Origin: Coenobita brevimanus
Taxonomy: Eukaryota; Arthropoda; Malacostraca; Decapoda; Coenobitidae
Length of the DNA: 64,000 nucleotides
Direction: 5' to 3'
Assembly: GCA_032717465.1 (NCBI GenBank)
Contig: CM064667.1
Span: 2,966,105-3,030,104, forward strand
Made by a program: the position numbers and the translations under genes. The notes under the pieces are model-generated. The model was given only the letters and a program-made list of their open reading frames with translations, was not told the DNA's origin and did no database searches. This document shows, in pieces, positions 48,765-60,000 of the stretch; positions within the stretch are counted from its first letter, which is position 1, and the number at the start of each line of letters is the position of its first letter.

Positions 48765-49840
48765 TATTCACTCTTTCTCTAATTATACCTTCTAAAACTC
48801 TCTCCATTAACTTCATTATCTGATCTAAAAGCTTTATACCTCTATAATTTCCTCTTTCCAGGGCATCACCCTTCCCTTTATACACATTTACAATTACACT
48901 CTTCAGCCAGTCATCTGGGAGAACACACTCATATATAATCCTATTTATCAGGTCAGTGAGTAACCTCACCCCTACATCTCCTGAGGCCTTCAACATTTCG
49001 GCAGTCAACCCAGACACACCTGCTGCCTTCCCCACCCTCACCCTGCCTATTACCTCACTCACAGTAGCAGCATCAATCAAAGGCCAAGGGACAAACACTG
49101 GATCTGGTGGCTCCAAACCTTCCCTGTCCCAGTCAGACTCCTCATTCAACAACCGGTTATAATGCTCTCTTCATGCATCATTAATATCCTCACTGTTCAC
49201 CACTACCCTTCCTTCATCATTCTTCACACACTGCTCACCTATAATATCCCGATTATCCCTCTTCATCTGATTTGCCACCTTCAATATCATATTTTTCCTT
49301 TCCCCATGATTTAGGTTATCAAGTAAAAGTCTCTGTGACTCAGACTTAGCCCTATATACCTCTCTTCTTGTCCTACGCTTGGCAGCCAGGTATTCCTCCT
49401 TCCTACCACCCTTCTTCCATTCCCGGAAAAGCCTTCTTTTCTCCTTAACTGCAGCTTCTACACCCTCATCCCACCACCAAGTTACTTTATGTCTTGGTTG
49501 TCCTCTTGTCCAACCGCATGTTACATCAGTAACTCTCAAGAGATTGTTCTTGAGGGCTCTGTACTGTTCATTAACGCCTCTGTCTACAGATCCCTGTTCA
49601 ACCATCACTCTCTTCATCTCGCTACAGAAGGCATCCCTTACTACTTGATTTTTCAGCTTCCATATTTTCCTCCTAGGTACATAAGTCCTCTTTTTCATCA
49701 CTCGTTCTTGAAGCACCATATCACAAATCAATAGTTTGTGCTGCTGCACACACTCCTCACTTCCTATAACTTTAACATCCCTCACTAACCTCCTATCGGC
49801 CCTCCTAACCAGAAAATAATCTATCTGACTGCTATTTCCC
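48757..49840 (-). pseudogene. LINE B ORF2: linker and polymerase fingers
   Basis: Codons 49,785-49,171 carry the post-endonuclease linker (VKVIGSEECVQQHKLLICDM, RRKIWKLKNQVVRDAF, KVTWWWDEGVEAAVKEKRRL). After a stop the frame 49,152-48,757 gives the fingers (VRVGKAAGVSGLTAEMLKAS, LPDDWLKSVIVNVYKGKGDA, ERGNYRGIKLLDQIMKLMER). The usual S-T motif before the linker is retained, so the element lost only its 5' half. Frame breaks near 49,160 and 48,760 make it inactive. Confidence 0.85.
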
Positions 49841-49846
49841 CCAGAC

Positions 49847-51215
49847 TACCATCTACCGACCTCGCACACTTCATCACTTTACTCTTATTCTCATTCACAT
49901 TCAATTTCCTCCTTTCACACACCCTTCCAAACTCCTCTACCAACTGTATCAATCTCTCCTTTGAATCAGTCACCAATGTAGTATCATCTGCAAACAGCAG
50001 CTGCTTCAGATTCCACTCTCTACCATCAACATTCATCAGACTCAGACCTCCACCTAAAACTCTTGCATTCACCTCCCTTACAACACCATCCATATAAATA
50101 TTAAACAACCAAGGCTACATCACACATCCCTTCCGCAGCCCCACTCTCACGGGAAACCAATCACTCACAGTATTTCCTATTCTTACACATGCTCTGCTAT
50201 TTACATTCAACTTTTCACCCTTTTAGTAACCTACCATCAAGTCCATACAATCTTAAAACAGTCTACAAAGCCTCCCTATCAATTCTGTCACACGCATTCT
50301 CTAAAGCCATGAATGCCCAAAACACATCCTTGCCTTTCACTAAATACTTTTCACACACTTGTCTCACAGCAAACAGCTGATCCACGCATCCTATCTCTCT
50401 CCTAAAGACACACTGCTCATCACCAATCACTCACTCTGTACCCTCTCTATCTCTCTTAATGCTGTACCATACACCTTACCTACAACACTCAACAGACTTA
50501 TCCCACTAAAGCTAGTACATTCATACTTATCACCCTTGCCTTTATACAACGGGACCACACAAGAACTTGCCCAGTCAATTGGCACCATACCTTTCACAAA
50601 GCACACATTCAACAATCTTACTAACCAGTCAACAATAGTCACTCCACCACCCTTCAGGCATTCCACAGCACACCCATCCATACCTGCAGCTTTCCCTGTT
50701 TTCATCTCCTTTACTGCCTCCTGCACTTCCTCCTTCGTGATCAAAGAATCATTCAACTCTCCCAACACATTTATTCCTTGCACCCTTCCATCCGCCACAA
50801 TCTCAGCCACCCTTTCCTCCTCTACATTTAAAAATCTTTCAAAATACTCTGCCCATCTCTTCCTTCCTGCATCCATCTCAGTTAACATCCTTCCATCCTC
50901 TGCTTTTACTCGCTCTTCCTTCCCAGACTCTCCCTTTCGCACCCTTTTCACCTCCTTCCAAAACATTTTCTTATTCTGTTGAAAATTCTCAGTCAACCGC
51001 CTACCCCACCTCTCATCTGCTGCCACTTTAGCATCACACACAGCCAATCTCACCCTATTCCTCTTTTCCTTATCCCTCTCATATGACACCTCATCGTTCC
51101 TCTGCAGCCACACTTCATATGCACGCCTCTTCTCAGCAACAGCAATACTTACTTCCTGGCACCACCATTCACTTCCATTTCTTACACCACCACCCACACG
51201 TCTCACACCACACAC
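49847..51215 (-). pseudogene. LINE A ORF2, 5' piece with reverse transcriptase
   Basis: The first 262 open codons (51,215-50,427) contain the linker (GSEWWCQEVSIAVAEKRRAY) and polymerase fingers (GKAAGMDGCAVECLKGGG, SSCVVPLYKGKGDKYE, GISLLSVVGKVYG). A disrupted middle (about 50,420-50,110) still spells remnants of the palm start. Codons 50,108-49,821 hold YMDGVVREVNARVLGGG and the intact active-site box LLFADDTTLV (FADD at 49,983-49,994), then EFGRVCERRKLNVNENKSKV. The family sequence ends at about 49,847, where LINE B begins. The start Met is not a real start: the element is 5'-truncated. Confidence 0.87.
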
Positions 51216-51228
51216 CTCTTCCGCATAG

Positions 51229-51346
51229 AGAAAAAGATGCAGGCATTACATGAAGTGAGGAAGGTAAGCAGTACAATGAGAGAAGGAAGCAGACAATACA
51301 AGGAGAGAAAGGGGTAGGCAGAACAGGAAGAGAAGGAGCGAGGCAG

Positions 51347-51405
<59 letters not shown>

Positions 51406-51850
51406 AACGTTGAAGGATGCGAGAAAAGGGTACGAAAGAGGAAAACAGGGTACTAAAGGAAAGAAGTAAAAACTGAAAGGAGGGAGGGAAAAAATGCAAG
51501 AAAGGAAGGAAACAGAAAATGGAAGGATGAGAGAAGCAGTGTAGGAAGGGGAAAGTGAAAGTGGAAGGGAAGAGAAAAACAGTGTAGGAAGGGAAGGAAG
51601 AAGACATTAAGAGACGGAGGGAAGAAGTGTTGGAAGGGAAGAAAAAGGAATGTGGAGGGAGTTAGGAAACCGCTGCAAGAAGGGAAGGAAGAGACGGTCG
51701 ATGGAGGGAGGGAAGGCGAATAAGAAGTGACAGAGTGGAAGGAAGGAGGAAACCAGTGTAGGAAGGGTAGGAGGAAGGCAGTAGTCGGAGAGAGGGAAGC
51801 AGTGGAGGAAGTGGTTGGTGGTGGTAATGAAGAAAGTGGTAATACATCTG
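51229..51850 (+). repeat. Purine-rich minisatellite, right part, duplicated at the window end
   Basis: Continuation of the array at 46,060-46,467 beyond LINE A (GGCAGTACA and GAGAGAAGG units). It includes a (GA)26 run at 51,350-51,401, then GGAAGGAAGAA-type text. The part from about 51,250 to 51,650 corresponds in order, feature by feature, to 63,650-64,000, including the internal GA run. Confidence 0.85.
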
Positions 51851-52296
51851 GACAGTATTTCATAAGGAGGCAGTTTCAAATCCTGGCTGTATTATTTATG
51901 TGATTAAAAAGTTAATTTTCAATTCTAATTTATTCTCTTCAGCAAAACAGTTTCTGTTTATCCGTCTTCCTATTCTCTCATTGTGTTACCTTTCATTCCT
52001 TCCCTCACCACTTTAGTTTTTCCTTTCCTTTCTTATATTCTCTCCTTCGTTACTGATTTCACTTTTGTTTTACATGTTTCCCATCCCCAGCTCCTAAGAT
52101 TTCCTTATTCTTTCCTCCATTCCTCTTACATCCTTTTTCATGGTCCTCACATTTTACATTACTATTACCACTTATAACTACAGTATCAGCATAGCCTTCA
52201 AAGTTAGTTTGTGATTATCATTGACAACATTGACATAACCAGGAATGTTAGGTGTTAGTGACAGTTAGTGGCGTGTAAGTGTTGTTGGACACTCCT

Positions 52297-52298
<2 letters not shown>
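51851..52298. other. Unannotated intergenic stretch
   Basis: Pyrimidine-rich on + (TTCCTTTCCTTTC text, 51,960-52,140). No domain or element recognised. Confidence 0.5.

Positions 52299-52357
<59 letters not shown>
52299..52357 (+). repeat. (GT)29 microsatellite
   Basis: Uninterrupted GT dinucleotides. Confidence 0.97.
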
Positions 52358-52360
<3 letters not shown>

Positions 52361-52573
52361 CCTTGAATGATGTTGCTGTAGTAACACATGAATCTATTGG
52401 ACTAGTAGCAATACAGCTTAACCTTTTCAGCCCAATGACTTATTATAAACTTTATTTTTATATACACTTGATGATATTCATGTTATCAGACACTCTTTCC
52501 TTTGGGGAGGTCCAAGTAACCCTTTTATTAAGAATGAAAAAAAGACCTTTCCTAAGTAATGTTGTCCAAGAGT

Positions 52574-53025
52574 ATAAATAAAATGCTCTCTGCCCTTGCC
52601 CACAGGAAAGAGGGAAGGGCTGGAGGCAGGTAGCTCTGTGGGGAGCAGTGCAGAGGCAGGGTGCAGGGTGGAGGAACAGGGTATAGGCAGGGTGCTGGGT
52701 GGGGGAACAGGGCAGAGGCAGGGTGCTGGGTGTACGAACAGGGCAGAGGCAGGGTGCAGGGTGTAGGAACAGGGCAGAGGCAGGGTGCTGGATGGGGGAA
52801 CAGGGCAGAGGCAGGGTGCTGGGTGGGGGAATAGGGCAGAGGCAGGGTGCTGGATGGGGAACAGGGCAGGGTGCTGGGTGGGGGAACACACAGGGTGCTG
52901 GGTGGGGGAGCAGTGCAGAGGCAGGGTGCAGGGTGGAGGAACAGGGTATAGGCAGGGTGCTCGGTGGGGGAACAGGGCAGAGGCAGGGCGCTGTGTGAAG
53001 GAGCAGGGCAGGGGCATGGTGATGG
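52574..53025 (+). repeat. 31-bp G-rich minisatellite, first locus
   Basis: After ATAAATAAAATG a leader (TCTCTGCCCTTGCCCACAGG, GAGCTCTGTGGG-like text) is followed by about 13 units of GGCAGGGTGCTGGGTGGGGG plus AACAGGGCAGA. Some units are shortened. The same leader and unit return at 56,394-57,045. Open frames across it are artefacts: the 31-bp period cycles through all three phases and contains no stop. Confidence 0.92.
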
Positions 53026-53279
53026 GGGCCTAATCATCCAGTCTGTTAGTGTAGTGGCACTCTATTTTGGGTAATTCTACACTGAGTGACAAGCCTAATG
53101 ACTTCCTGCAAATCAGGAAATCATTTAATACGTTGGTTGGTAACCTTATAATCAACCAACACGTGTTCCCTACGTGTGACCAAGTGGGTTGGCTGAGAGT
53201 TAATGTCCGTCCCATGAAATCAACTAACTACACACGAAAACCATAAGCCTCAGTGACAACCAAGGACAGAACAAGGGCC

Positions 53280-53631
53280 ATGGTATGGACTACAACATGG
53301 AATGTAAAGGGTGCAAATGAATGACGAGGTGAAAGAGAGAGGTTATCCAGGTGCTTGATGGTGCAAAAGAGGACATATGTGGATCAACAGAGACTAAATG
53401 GTGAGGCGAGAGTGTGAGAGAATGGGAGTATGGATGTGGTCTATGCGCAGCAGTAGGTGAGAATGAGAGGGCCAAAGAAAGTGTATGTATTGTTGTGTGC
53501 AAGAGATGGCAGGAGAATATAAGTGAGTATGGTTCACTTGGTTAGAGGATTGTGTGGGTAACATTAAAAGAGGGGATAGAAACGTGAGCCATTGTGTGCG
53601 TGTATGTGTGGGTGGGTGGGTGGGTGGGTGG

Positions 53632-53693
<62 letters not shown>

Positions 53694-54081
53694 AAACTCA
53701 AGATGGTGCCACCAGAGAGAAAGAAAAGTTCTGGGCAAATGTGGAAGCGTGCATAGAAAAGTTTGAGAGGAATGAGAGGGTGTTTTTGATTGGAGATATG
53801 AAGGAAAAGTAGGGAATGTGAAGGTGGATGGAGTAGTTGGTGAGTAGGGAGTGCCTACAGAGGTGGATGAGAATGGCAGTGCTGTAGTGGACATTTGTGT
53901 GAAGAGGAGGTTGGTGACAGTCAATACCCTCATTAGGCACAAAATAATCCACAGGTATACATGGCGAGTGATGAGAAGGGTGGGTAGTGAACCGAATGAA
54001 CAGGAGGCAACGACTGATTATGTGTGTGTGGATGACAGAATGAGAAGGTGTGTAATGGATGCAAGAGCATACAGAGGTTAA
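53280..54081 (+). pseudogene. LINE C endonuclease domain (broken)
   Basis: Pieces in order: MVWTTTWNVKGANE then a stop (53,280); a DICGSTETKW-like segment (about 53,375); [24 protein letters not shown] (about 53,732-53,805), which holds the conserved G-D-M/N block; VPTEVDENGSAVVDICVKRRLVT (about 53,850); and DYVCVDDRMRRCVMDARAYRG (to 54,081). A (TG)n run sits inside the domain at 53,634-53,692 and replaces or expands the segment before [15 protein letters not shown]. Several stops and shifts; inactive. Confidence 0.78.
53634..53692 (+). repeat. (TG)29 microsatellite inside LINE C endonuclease
   Basis: Uninterrupted TG run preceded by five GGTG tetramers (53,609-53,632). The LINE reading continues on both sides, so the tract grew within the element. 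Confidence 0.95.
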
Positions 54082-54104
54082 GGGAGTAGACTGTCACCAG
54101 CACG

Positions 54105-55690
54105 GTGGTGGTGAAAGTCAAGGTTCAAATGCAACGGAGAAATAGAAGGAGAGAAGGAAAGGAGGAAGTAGTCCAGGCAAAGAGGGTAGAAAGGTTAAAA
54201 GAGGATGGAATTAAAGCAGAATATAAGAGAGCAGTGGAGGAGAGACTGGGCATATATGATTTGGAGCTAATGGGCGAGGTGGAAGGTGTGTGCAAGAGTT
54301 TCACAGAAGATATTTGTGCAGCATGTGAGGTGTTGTGTGAGGTGAAGAGAAGACAAAAGGTGGTGGAAGGAACAGCATGGTAGAATGAACAGATGAGATA
54401 AGCTGTGGTGCAAAAGAACAAAGCATATAGTGAGTGGATGGGAAGCAAAGGCATAGAGAAAGTTGAGAGATGGAAGAGAGTTATATGCAGAAAAAAGAGA
54501 GAGATGAAAAGATTAGTAAGACAGAGTAGGAAGAGAGTGGATGAAGAATTTGGAAGAAATTCGTTTGCATATTGGAGGGAATGTAAGATAATGTTCCGGA
54601 AGGAGATAAATAGAGTCAGACAGGGTAATGAAGAAGTTAGTAGAGGAGTGAATGATAAAAATGGTAGATTGGTTGTGGAGATGGGAGAAAAAGTGAGCAG
54701 ATGGAGAAAATACTTTAAGGAACTGTTAAACATAAAGAACGAAAGTAATGGGAGTATAAGTGGCTGGGGAATGACTGGAAGAAGGAGGGACGTGAGAGGA
54801 GAGGAAGAAATCAGTAGGATGGAAGCGGTGGAAACAATGAAGATTGACAAAATCTGGAAAGCCCGAAGAACCGATGGAGTGTGTGGTGAATTGCTAAAGC
54901 ATGGGGGAGAGAGTGTAGTAGAATGGATATGGACGACGAGGAAATTGGCCTGGGAGGAAGGTAGAGTCCCGAAATATTGGCCTGGGAGGGAGGAGATCCC
55001 AAAATATTGGAAGTCAGGTATAATTTTGCCCCTTGTACAAAGGAAAAGGGGAAAAAGAAGTGTGTGGTAATCATAAGGGCATTTGTCTTCTTAGTGTAAT
55101 AGGAAAAGTATATGGTAGGATACTTATTAACAGAGTTGGGGAAATAACAGAGGAATTACTTGGAGAAGAACAGGGAGATTTTAGGAAGGGAAGAAGTTGT
55201 GTAGATCAGATGTTCATTCTTAGGTCTTTAGAAGAAAAGTTCCTAGAGAAGGGAAAGAAAATTTATAGAACCTTCATGGATTTGGAGAAAACATGTGACA
55301 GAGTGGATAGACAAGGAAAGTGGAAAATATTAAGAATATATGGAGTAACTGGGAAATTGCTGAATGCCGTGAAGACTATGTACGATTGTGCTAAGCCCGC
55401 AATGCATGTGGATAGTGAGCTGGGTGAATTTTTCTGTCTGAACGTTTTATTGAAACAAGGATGTGTCCTGTCTCCATGGTTGTTTAATCTGTATATGAAT
55501 GGCGTTATAAAAAAAGGTACAAGTTAGGGCATTGGATATTGGAGTGGCCGTAATGGGAGAGGGCAGAGTTTGAAAAATTCCTGTATTATTGTTTGCAAAT
55601 AATACTATACTGTTATGCGAAGACGAAGGGGAACTGCAAGGCTTGGTGAATAAGTTGAGGAGAGAGTCTAAGAAACGCAATCAATAGTTG
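54105..55690 (+). pseudogene. LINE C linker and reverse transcriptase, active site mutated
   Basis: The linker is in two frames (54,105-54,383 and 54,405-55,070; WMGSKGIEKVERWKRVICRK). The polymerase starts at 55,033: YKGKGEKEVCGNHKGICLLS, VIGKVYGRILINRV, GDFRKGRSCVDQMFILRSLE, TFMDLEKTCDRVDRQGKWKI (motif A, Asp kept) and LKQGCVLSPWLFNLYMNGVI. After a shift near 55,520 the active-site box reads VLLFANNTILLCE (55,583 onward), with both catalytic Asp codons changed GAT to AAT. Polymerase activity would be lost even without the frameshifts. Confidence 0.85.
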
Positions 55691-55826
55691 AATGTAGGAA
55701 GGAGTAAAGTTATGGTCTTAGAGAGATTAAAGAAGTCAATGAATGTACAGTGAGGTTGGTTGAAGAGGAAATAGAAAATGTGAGTACATTAAGTACCAGT
55801 ACAGTGCGAAGAGTAAGGACTGAAGT

Positions 55827-56363
55827 TTGGAGGGTGAAGTACTTGAAAAGGTGCAACAAGGAAGAAAGGTTTCTGGTTCTTTGCAAGCAGTGATAAGAAA
55901 AACGGAAGTGATCATGGAAGTAAAAAGGACATTATATAGTAATATTGTGATAGCAATGGAAATGTATGGAAGTGAAGCTTGGACATTGTTAGAGGGACGC
56001 AAGTCAAGAATGACAGCAGTGGAAAAGAGTTATTTGAGTGGAGCATGTGGAGTTGTAAGGAGAGACAGACTGACAAATGAGGAAGGGAAGGAGCGTTGTG
56101 GCGTGGATATGGATGTGATACAAAGAGTTAGGAGAAATACATTGAGGTGGTTTGGCCATGTGGAAAGGATGGAGAGCAGGAGATTAACGAGGAGAGTGTA
56201 TGTGAGTGAGGTGGGGGGGAGAGGGAGGGGGAGGCTGCTGAGATGGAGGGATGGAGTGGAGAGGTATATGAGAGAGGGTATGTGGACGGGGGGAGGGGCA
56301 GTAAAATGGTGGGGGACAGAACTACAGGAGGCGATTTGTTTGTTGCCACCATTTACAGCATAA
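55827..56363 (+). pseudogene. LINE C ORF2 C-terminal domain
   Basis: 178 open codons: KVSGSLQAVIRKTEVIMEVK, a segment close to YGSEAWTLLEGRKSRMTAVE, CGVVRRDRLTNEEGKER, RVRRNTLRWFGHVERMESRR and TELQEAICLLPPF near the 3' end. These are the usual blocks after the polymerase. The frame runs into the 3' tail, so the native stop is probably lost or just upstream of the A/T-rich tail. Confidence 0.85.
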
Positions 56364-56393
56364 AATTGTCTGGCAATAGATAGATAAATAAAT

Positions 56394-57045
56394 AAAATGG
56401 TCTCTGCCCTTGCCCTCAGGAAAGAGGTAAGGACTGGAGGCAGGGAGCTCTGTGGGAATTAGTGCACAGAGCTGGTTCGGGAAGAGGGCAGAGGCAGGGT
56501 GCTGTTTGGGGAAGAGGGCAGAGGCAGAGGACTGGGTGGGGGAACAGGGCAGAGGCAGGATGCTGTTTGGGGAAGAGGGCAGAGGCAGAATGCTGGGTGG
56601 GGGAACAGGGCAGAGGCAGGGTACTGGTTTGGGAACAGGGCAGAGGCAGGGTGCTGGGTGGGGGAACAGGGCAGAGGCAGGGTGCTGGGTGGGGGAACAG
56701 GGCAGAGGCAGGGTGCTGGGTGGGGGAACAGGGCAGAGGCAGGGTGCTGGGTGGGGGAACAGGGCAGAGGCAGGGTGCTGGTTGGGGAACAGGGCAGAGG
56801 CAGGGTGCTGGGTGGGGGAACAGGGCAGAGGCAGGGTGCTGGGTGGTGGAACAGGGCAGAGGCAGGGTGCTGGGTGGGGGAACAGGGCAGAGGCAGGGTG
56901 CTGGGTGGGGGAACAGGGCAGAGGCAGGGTGCTGGGTGGGGGAACAGGGCAGAGGCAGGGTGCTGGGTGGGGGAACAGGGCAGAGGCAGGGTGCTGGGTG
57001 GGGGAACAGGGCAGAGGCAGGGTGCTCTGTGGGGAACAGGTCAGG
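56394..57045 (+). repeat. 31-bp G-rich minisatellite, second locus, about 18 units
   Basis: Same leader as the 52.6-kb locus (TCTCTGCCCTTGCCCTCAGG, GGAGCTCTGTGGG), then regular 31-bp units GGCAGGGTGCTGGGTGGGGG plus AACAGGGCAGA. It is far more homogeneous than the first locus, especially from 56,630 to 57,020. It directly abuts the A/T-rich tail of LINE C. Up to five overlapping open frames here, such as the Pro/Cys/Leu-rich minus frame of 287 codons, are artefacts. Confidence 0.95.
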
Positions 57046-57108
57046 ACAAGGTACATATTTACACACGAGTGTATACATGAGCACCACATTACCAGTCCAT
57101 GAAGCAAC

Positions 57109-57434
57109 ACAATTCTCTCTCTCTCTCTCTCTTTCTCTGACACATACATAGACACAGACTCAAGCAGACACTGACTCCCACACATAGACTCTCTCTCTCT
57201 CTCTCTCTCTCTCCTACCTTTCTATTTCTCCGTCTCCATCTTTGCTTCTCTCCTAATCAACTCCCTCTTCTCACATTCCTCTCCCTCTAATTCTCCCTCT
57301 CTTACTCTCTGTTTCTCTCTCACCTACCCTCTTTCTATCCCTCTATATCTCTCCCCTCTGTCCCTTTCTTTCTCCCTCTCCTCTTCCTTCCCCCTCTGTC
57401 ACTCTCTTATATATCGTTCTTTCCCTTTATACTA

Positions 57435-57522
<88 letters not shown>
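57109..57522 (+). repeat. Pyrimidine-rich zone with three (CT)n tracts
   Basis: CT tracts at 57,113-57,132, 57,189-57,212 and 57,438-57,521 (about 84 bp), joined by almost pure C/T text such as TCCCTCTCCTCTTCC. Confidence 0.93.
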
Positions 57523-58329
<807 letters not shown>

Positions 58330-58429
58330 GCAGAGACAGACAGACATACAGACAAATAGAGAGAGACAGACAGAAAGGGACAGAGAAAATCATCTTACAA
58401 CACACCTAACATTCAACACACACACACGT

Positions 58430-58540
<111 letters not shown>

Positions 58541-58816
58541 ATTCACTATGCCACAAAAGACGCGACAAATACTTATGCAAAACAACAACAACAATATATG
58601 ACATATCGGGAAGCACAAAAATACATACATTCATACACACATTTCACAAATGGAACTGCCACACACACATATACACACACACCTACACACAAAGATACAC
58701 ACAGCCACACACATTCATAACGCGAGTGAGTCAAAATGTACACTTGACCACATATTTTCGAAATGCACAAGACATTCTTTATACATATAATAATTTCAAA
58801 CTGGTGCTAAGTATAA

Positions 58817-58916
<100 letters not shown>

Positions 58917-59229
58917 CAGAGAGTAGGCCAGCATGCTCTCCAATACAAGTTCCTCTATCTGTCAACACCAAACTACATTCACGTTACACACTACACTTCC
59001 TATTCAAAATTTCACCTCCCCCCAAATAAAAACGGTGTCTCATAACCAAGCATCGAAGTTCCCCGGGGAGGGAGGGCATCAAAACCCCTGCCATCCACCC
59101 CTCTCCCGGTGACGGCCAAGCGAGATGCCTGGAAACACTGTCTGACTCACTTCCTCTTCATTTCTGAATCATCCGTGACCTTTCTTCTAACTTTTTCCCT
59201 GTTGAACACCACCTCTCCTCCTTTAAACC

Positions 59230-60000
59230 TCACCTTCTCTTGCTAATTGAAACTGGACTGTCTGAGACAACTGCACACAAGCACTTCTCTGAATCCTCCT
59301 ACGTTCTCTATACTCATTACAAAGCCAAAGGTGGCTGTTGTGTATATGTACCCATCAACACATCTTGCTTCCGTGTTCCTGGAAATGATTCTTCTGGATT
59401 CTCTACTCTCTGGCTTCGGCTTTCCTGTCATTCTCTGACTAATAATTATCTGTGCTGTTTACTTATCCCCTTATTACACTGACAATGTAAATTTCTTCAG
59501 CTATCTTACTTCTAAGATGATACACGCTCTCTATTTCTCCTTTCTTAGAAATCTCCATTCTAGGATAATTTAATGTTGACCACCACCTTCGGGTGTCCTT
59601 TCCATTCGCTGATGCATCTGGTGAGCAATCCTACATCATTTCTATCCTTAATGACCTAGAGTAGATTATACACCACCCTACCCATATCCCTGACCACCTT
59701 GGAGAGAGTTCCAACATTCTTAACCTCTTCCTTACAACTAATCATTCTGCTGATGCTGTTAATCTTTCCTCTCCGTTGGGCTCCTGCAGTCACAACCTTA
59801 TCGTTTTAACCTATCACTCCAGAACAGCGAAAAGGACATTCCCTAGAAGCGTCAGTTATGACACTTCGGAGCTGCAGATCGTTAGGCCTTCAGACCATAC
59901 TTCTTTGATTTTCCCAGAAATGATTATTGCTTTCATGGCCAACAGCTATCTGAGTGTGCCTTGCACATTACTGAGGGTATTCTCTCTGGCATGAAAGTAT
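59230..60000 (+). pseudogene. LINE G endonuclease domain (broken)
   Basis: Pieces: LIETGLSETTAHKHFSESSY (about 59,243), FSTLWLRLSCHSLTNNYLCC (about 59,396), a block reading FNVDHHLRVSFPFADASGEQ (about 59,570; the usual G-D-F-N block, with Asp position disturbed), ILNLFLTTNHSADAVNLSSP (about 59,715) and PLGSCSHNLIVLTYHS (about 59,776; usual S-D-H-N-L reads C-S-H-N-L). Stops and shifts separate the pieces. It parallels the E endonuclease at 34,606-35,330. Confidence 0.75.

Larger units (their letters stand above)
47409..49846 (-). mobile_element. LINE B, 5'-truncated, nested in LINE A
   Basis: The minus-strand element begins within the last codons of its endonuclease domain (QIDYFLVRRADRRLVRDV just inside 49,830) and ends near 47,409 with GGAGCCTTTAAAAACG. 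Order: endonuclease end, linker, reverse transcriptase with YADD, PHD-like finger, C-terminal domain. It is a different LINE family from A. Its insertion point interrupts the A coding sequence between SVDG and NGELL, with about seven A codons apparently lost. Confidence 0.87.
46468..51228 (-). mobile_element. LINE A: TAGA-tailed, 5'-truncated, split by LINE B
   Basis: The minus-strand element ends at (TAGA)n on its 3' side (CTATCTATCTATCTATATACC on +, 46,468). Its 3' untranslated segment is shared with A2. ORF2 is split: the 5' piece (49,847-51,215) stops inside the polymerase after KCARSVDG and the 3' piece resumes at 47,408 with NGELLEEVECFKYLGS, the expected continuation in this family. 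The 2.4 kb in between is LINE B. The endonuclease half is absent. Both flanks are the same purine-rich minisatellite, so A inserted into that array. Confidence 0.85.
53210..56395 (+). mobile_element. LINE C: TAGA-tailed, nearly full length
   Basis: Plus-strand element about 3.2 kb long. It starts near 53,210 with an endonuclease opening (WTTTWNVKGA at about 53,290). Linker, reverse transcriptase and C-terminal domain follow, and it ends in GTCTGGCAATAGATAGATAA and ATAAATAAA (to about 56,395). It is in the same broad group as A, with shared wording (MYKGKG, SVIGKVYG, LRWFGHVERM) but clearly a separate family. The 31-bp minisatellite lies immediately on both sides. LINE D is another 3' end of this family. 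Confidence 0.85.

Noticed and set aside
52458..53037. Pro/Cys-rich frames over the first 31-bp locus
   Set aside because: Same repeat artefact as at 56.4-57.0 kb.
56322..57185. 287-codon Pro/Cys/Leu-rich minus frame and four overlapping Gly/Arg/Gln-rich plus frames
   Set aside because: The 31-bp unit lacks stops in any phase, so every frame stays open. Periodic peptides of 31 residues are a consequence of three units per cycle.
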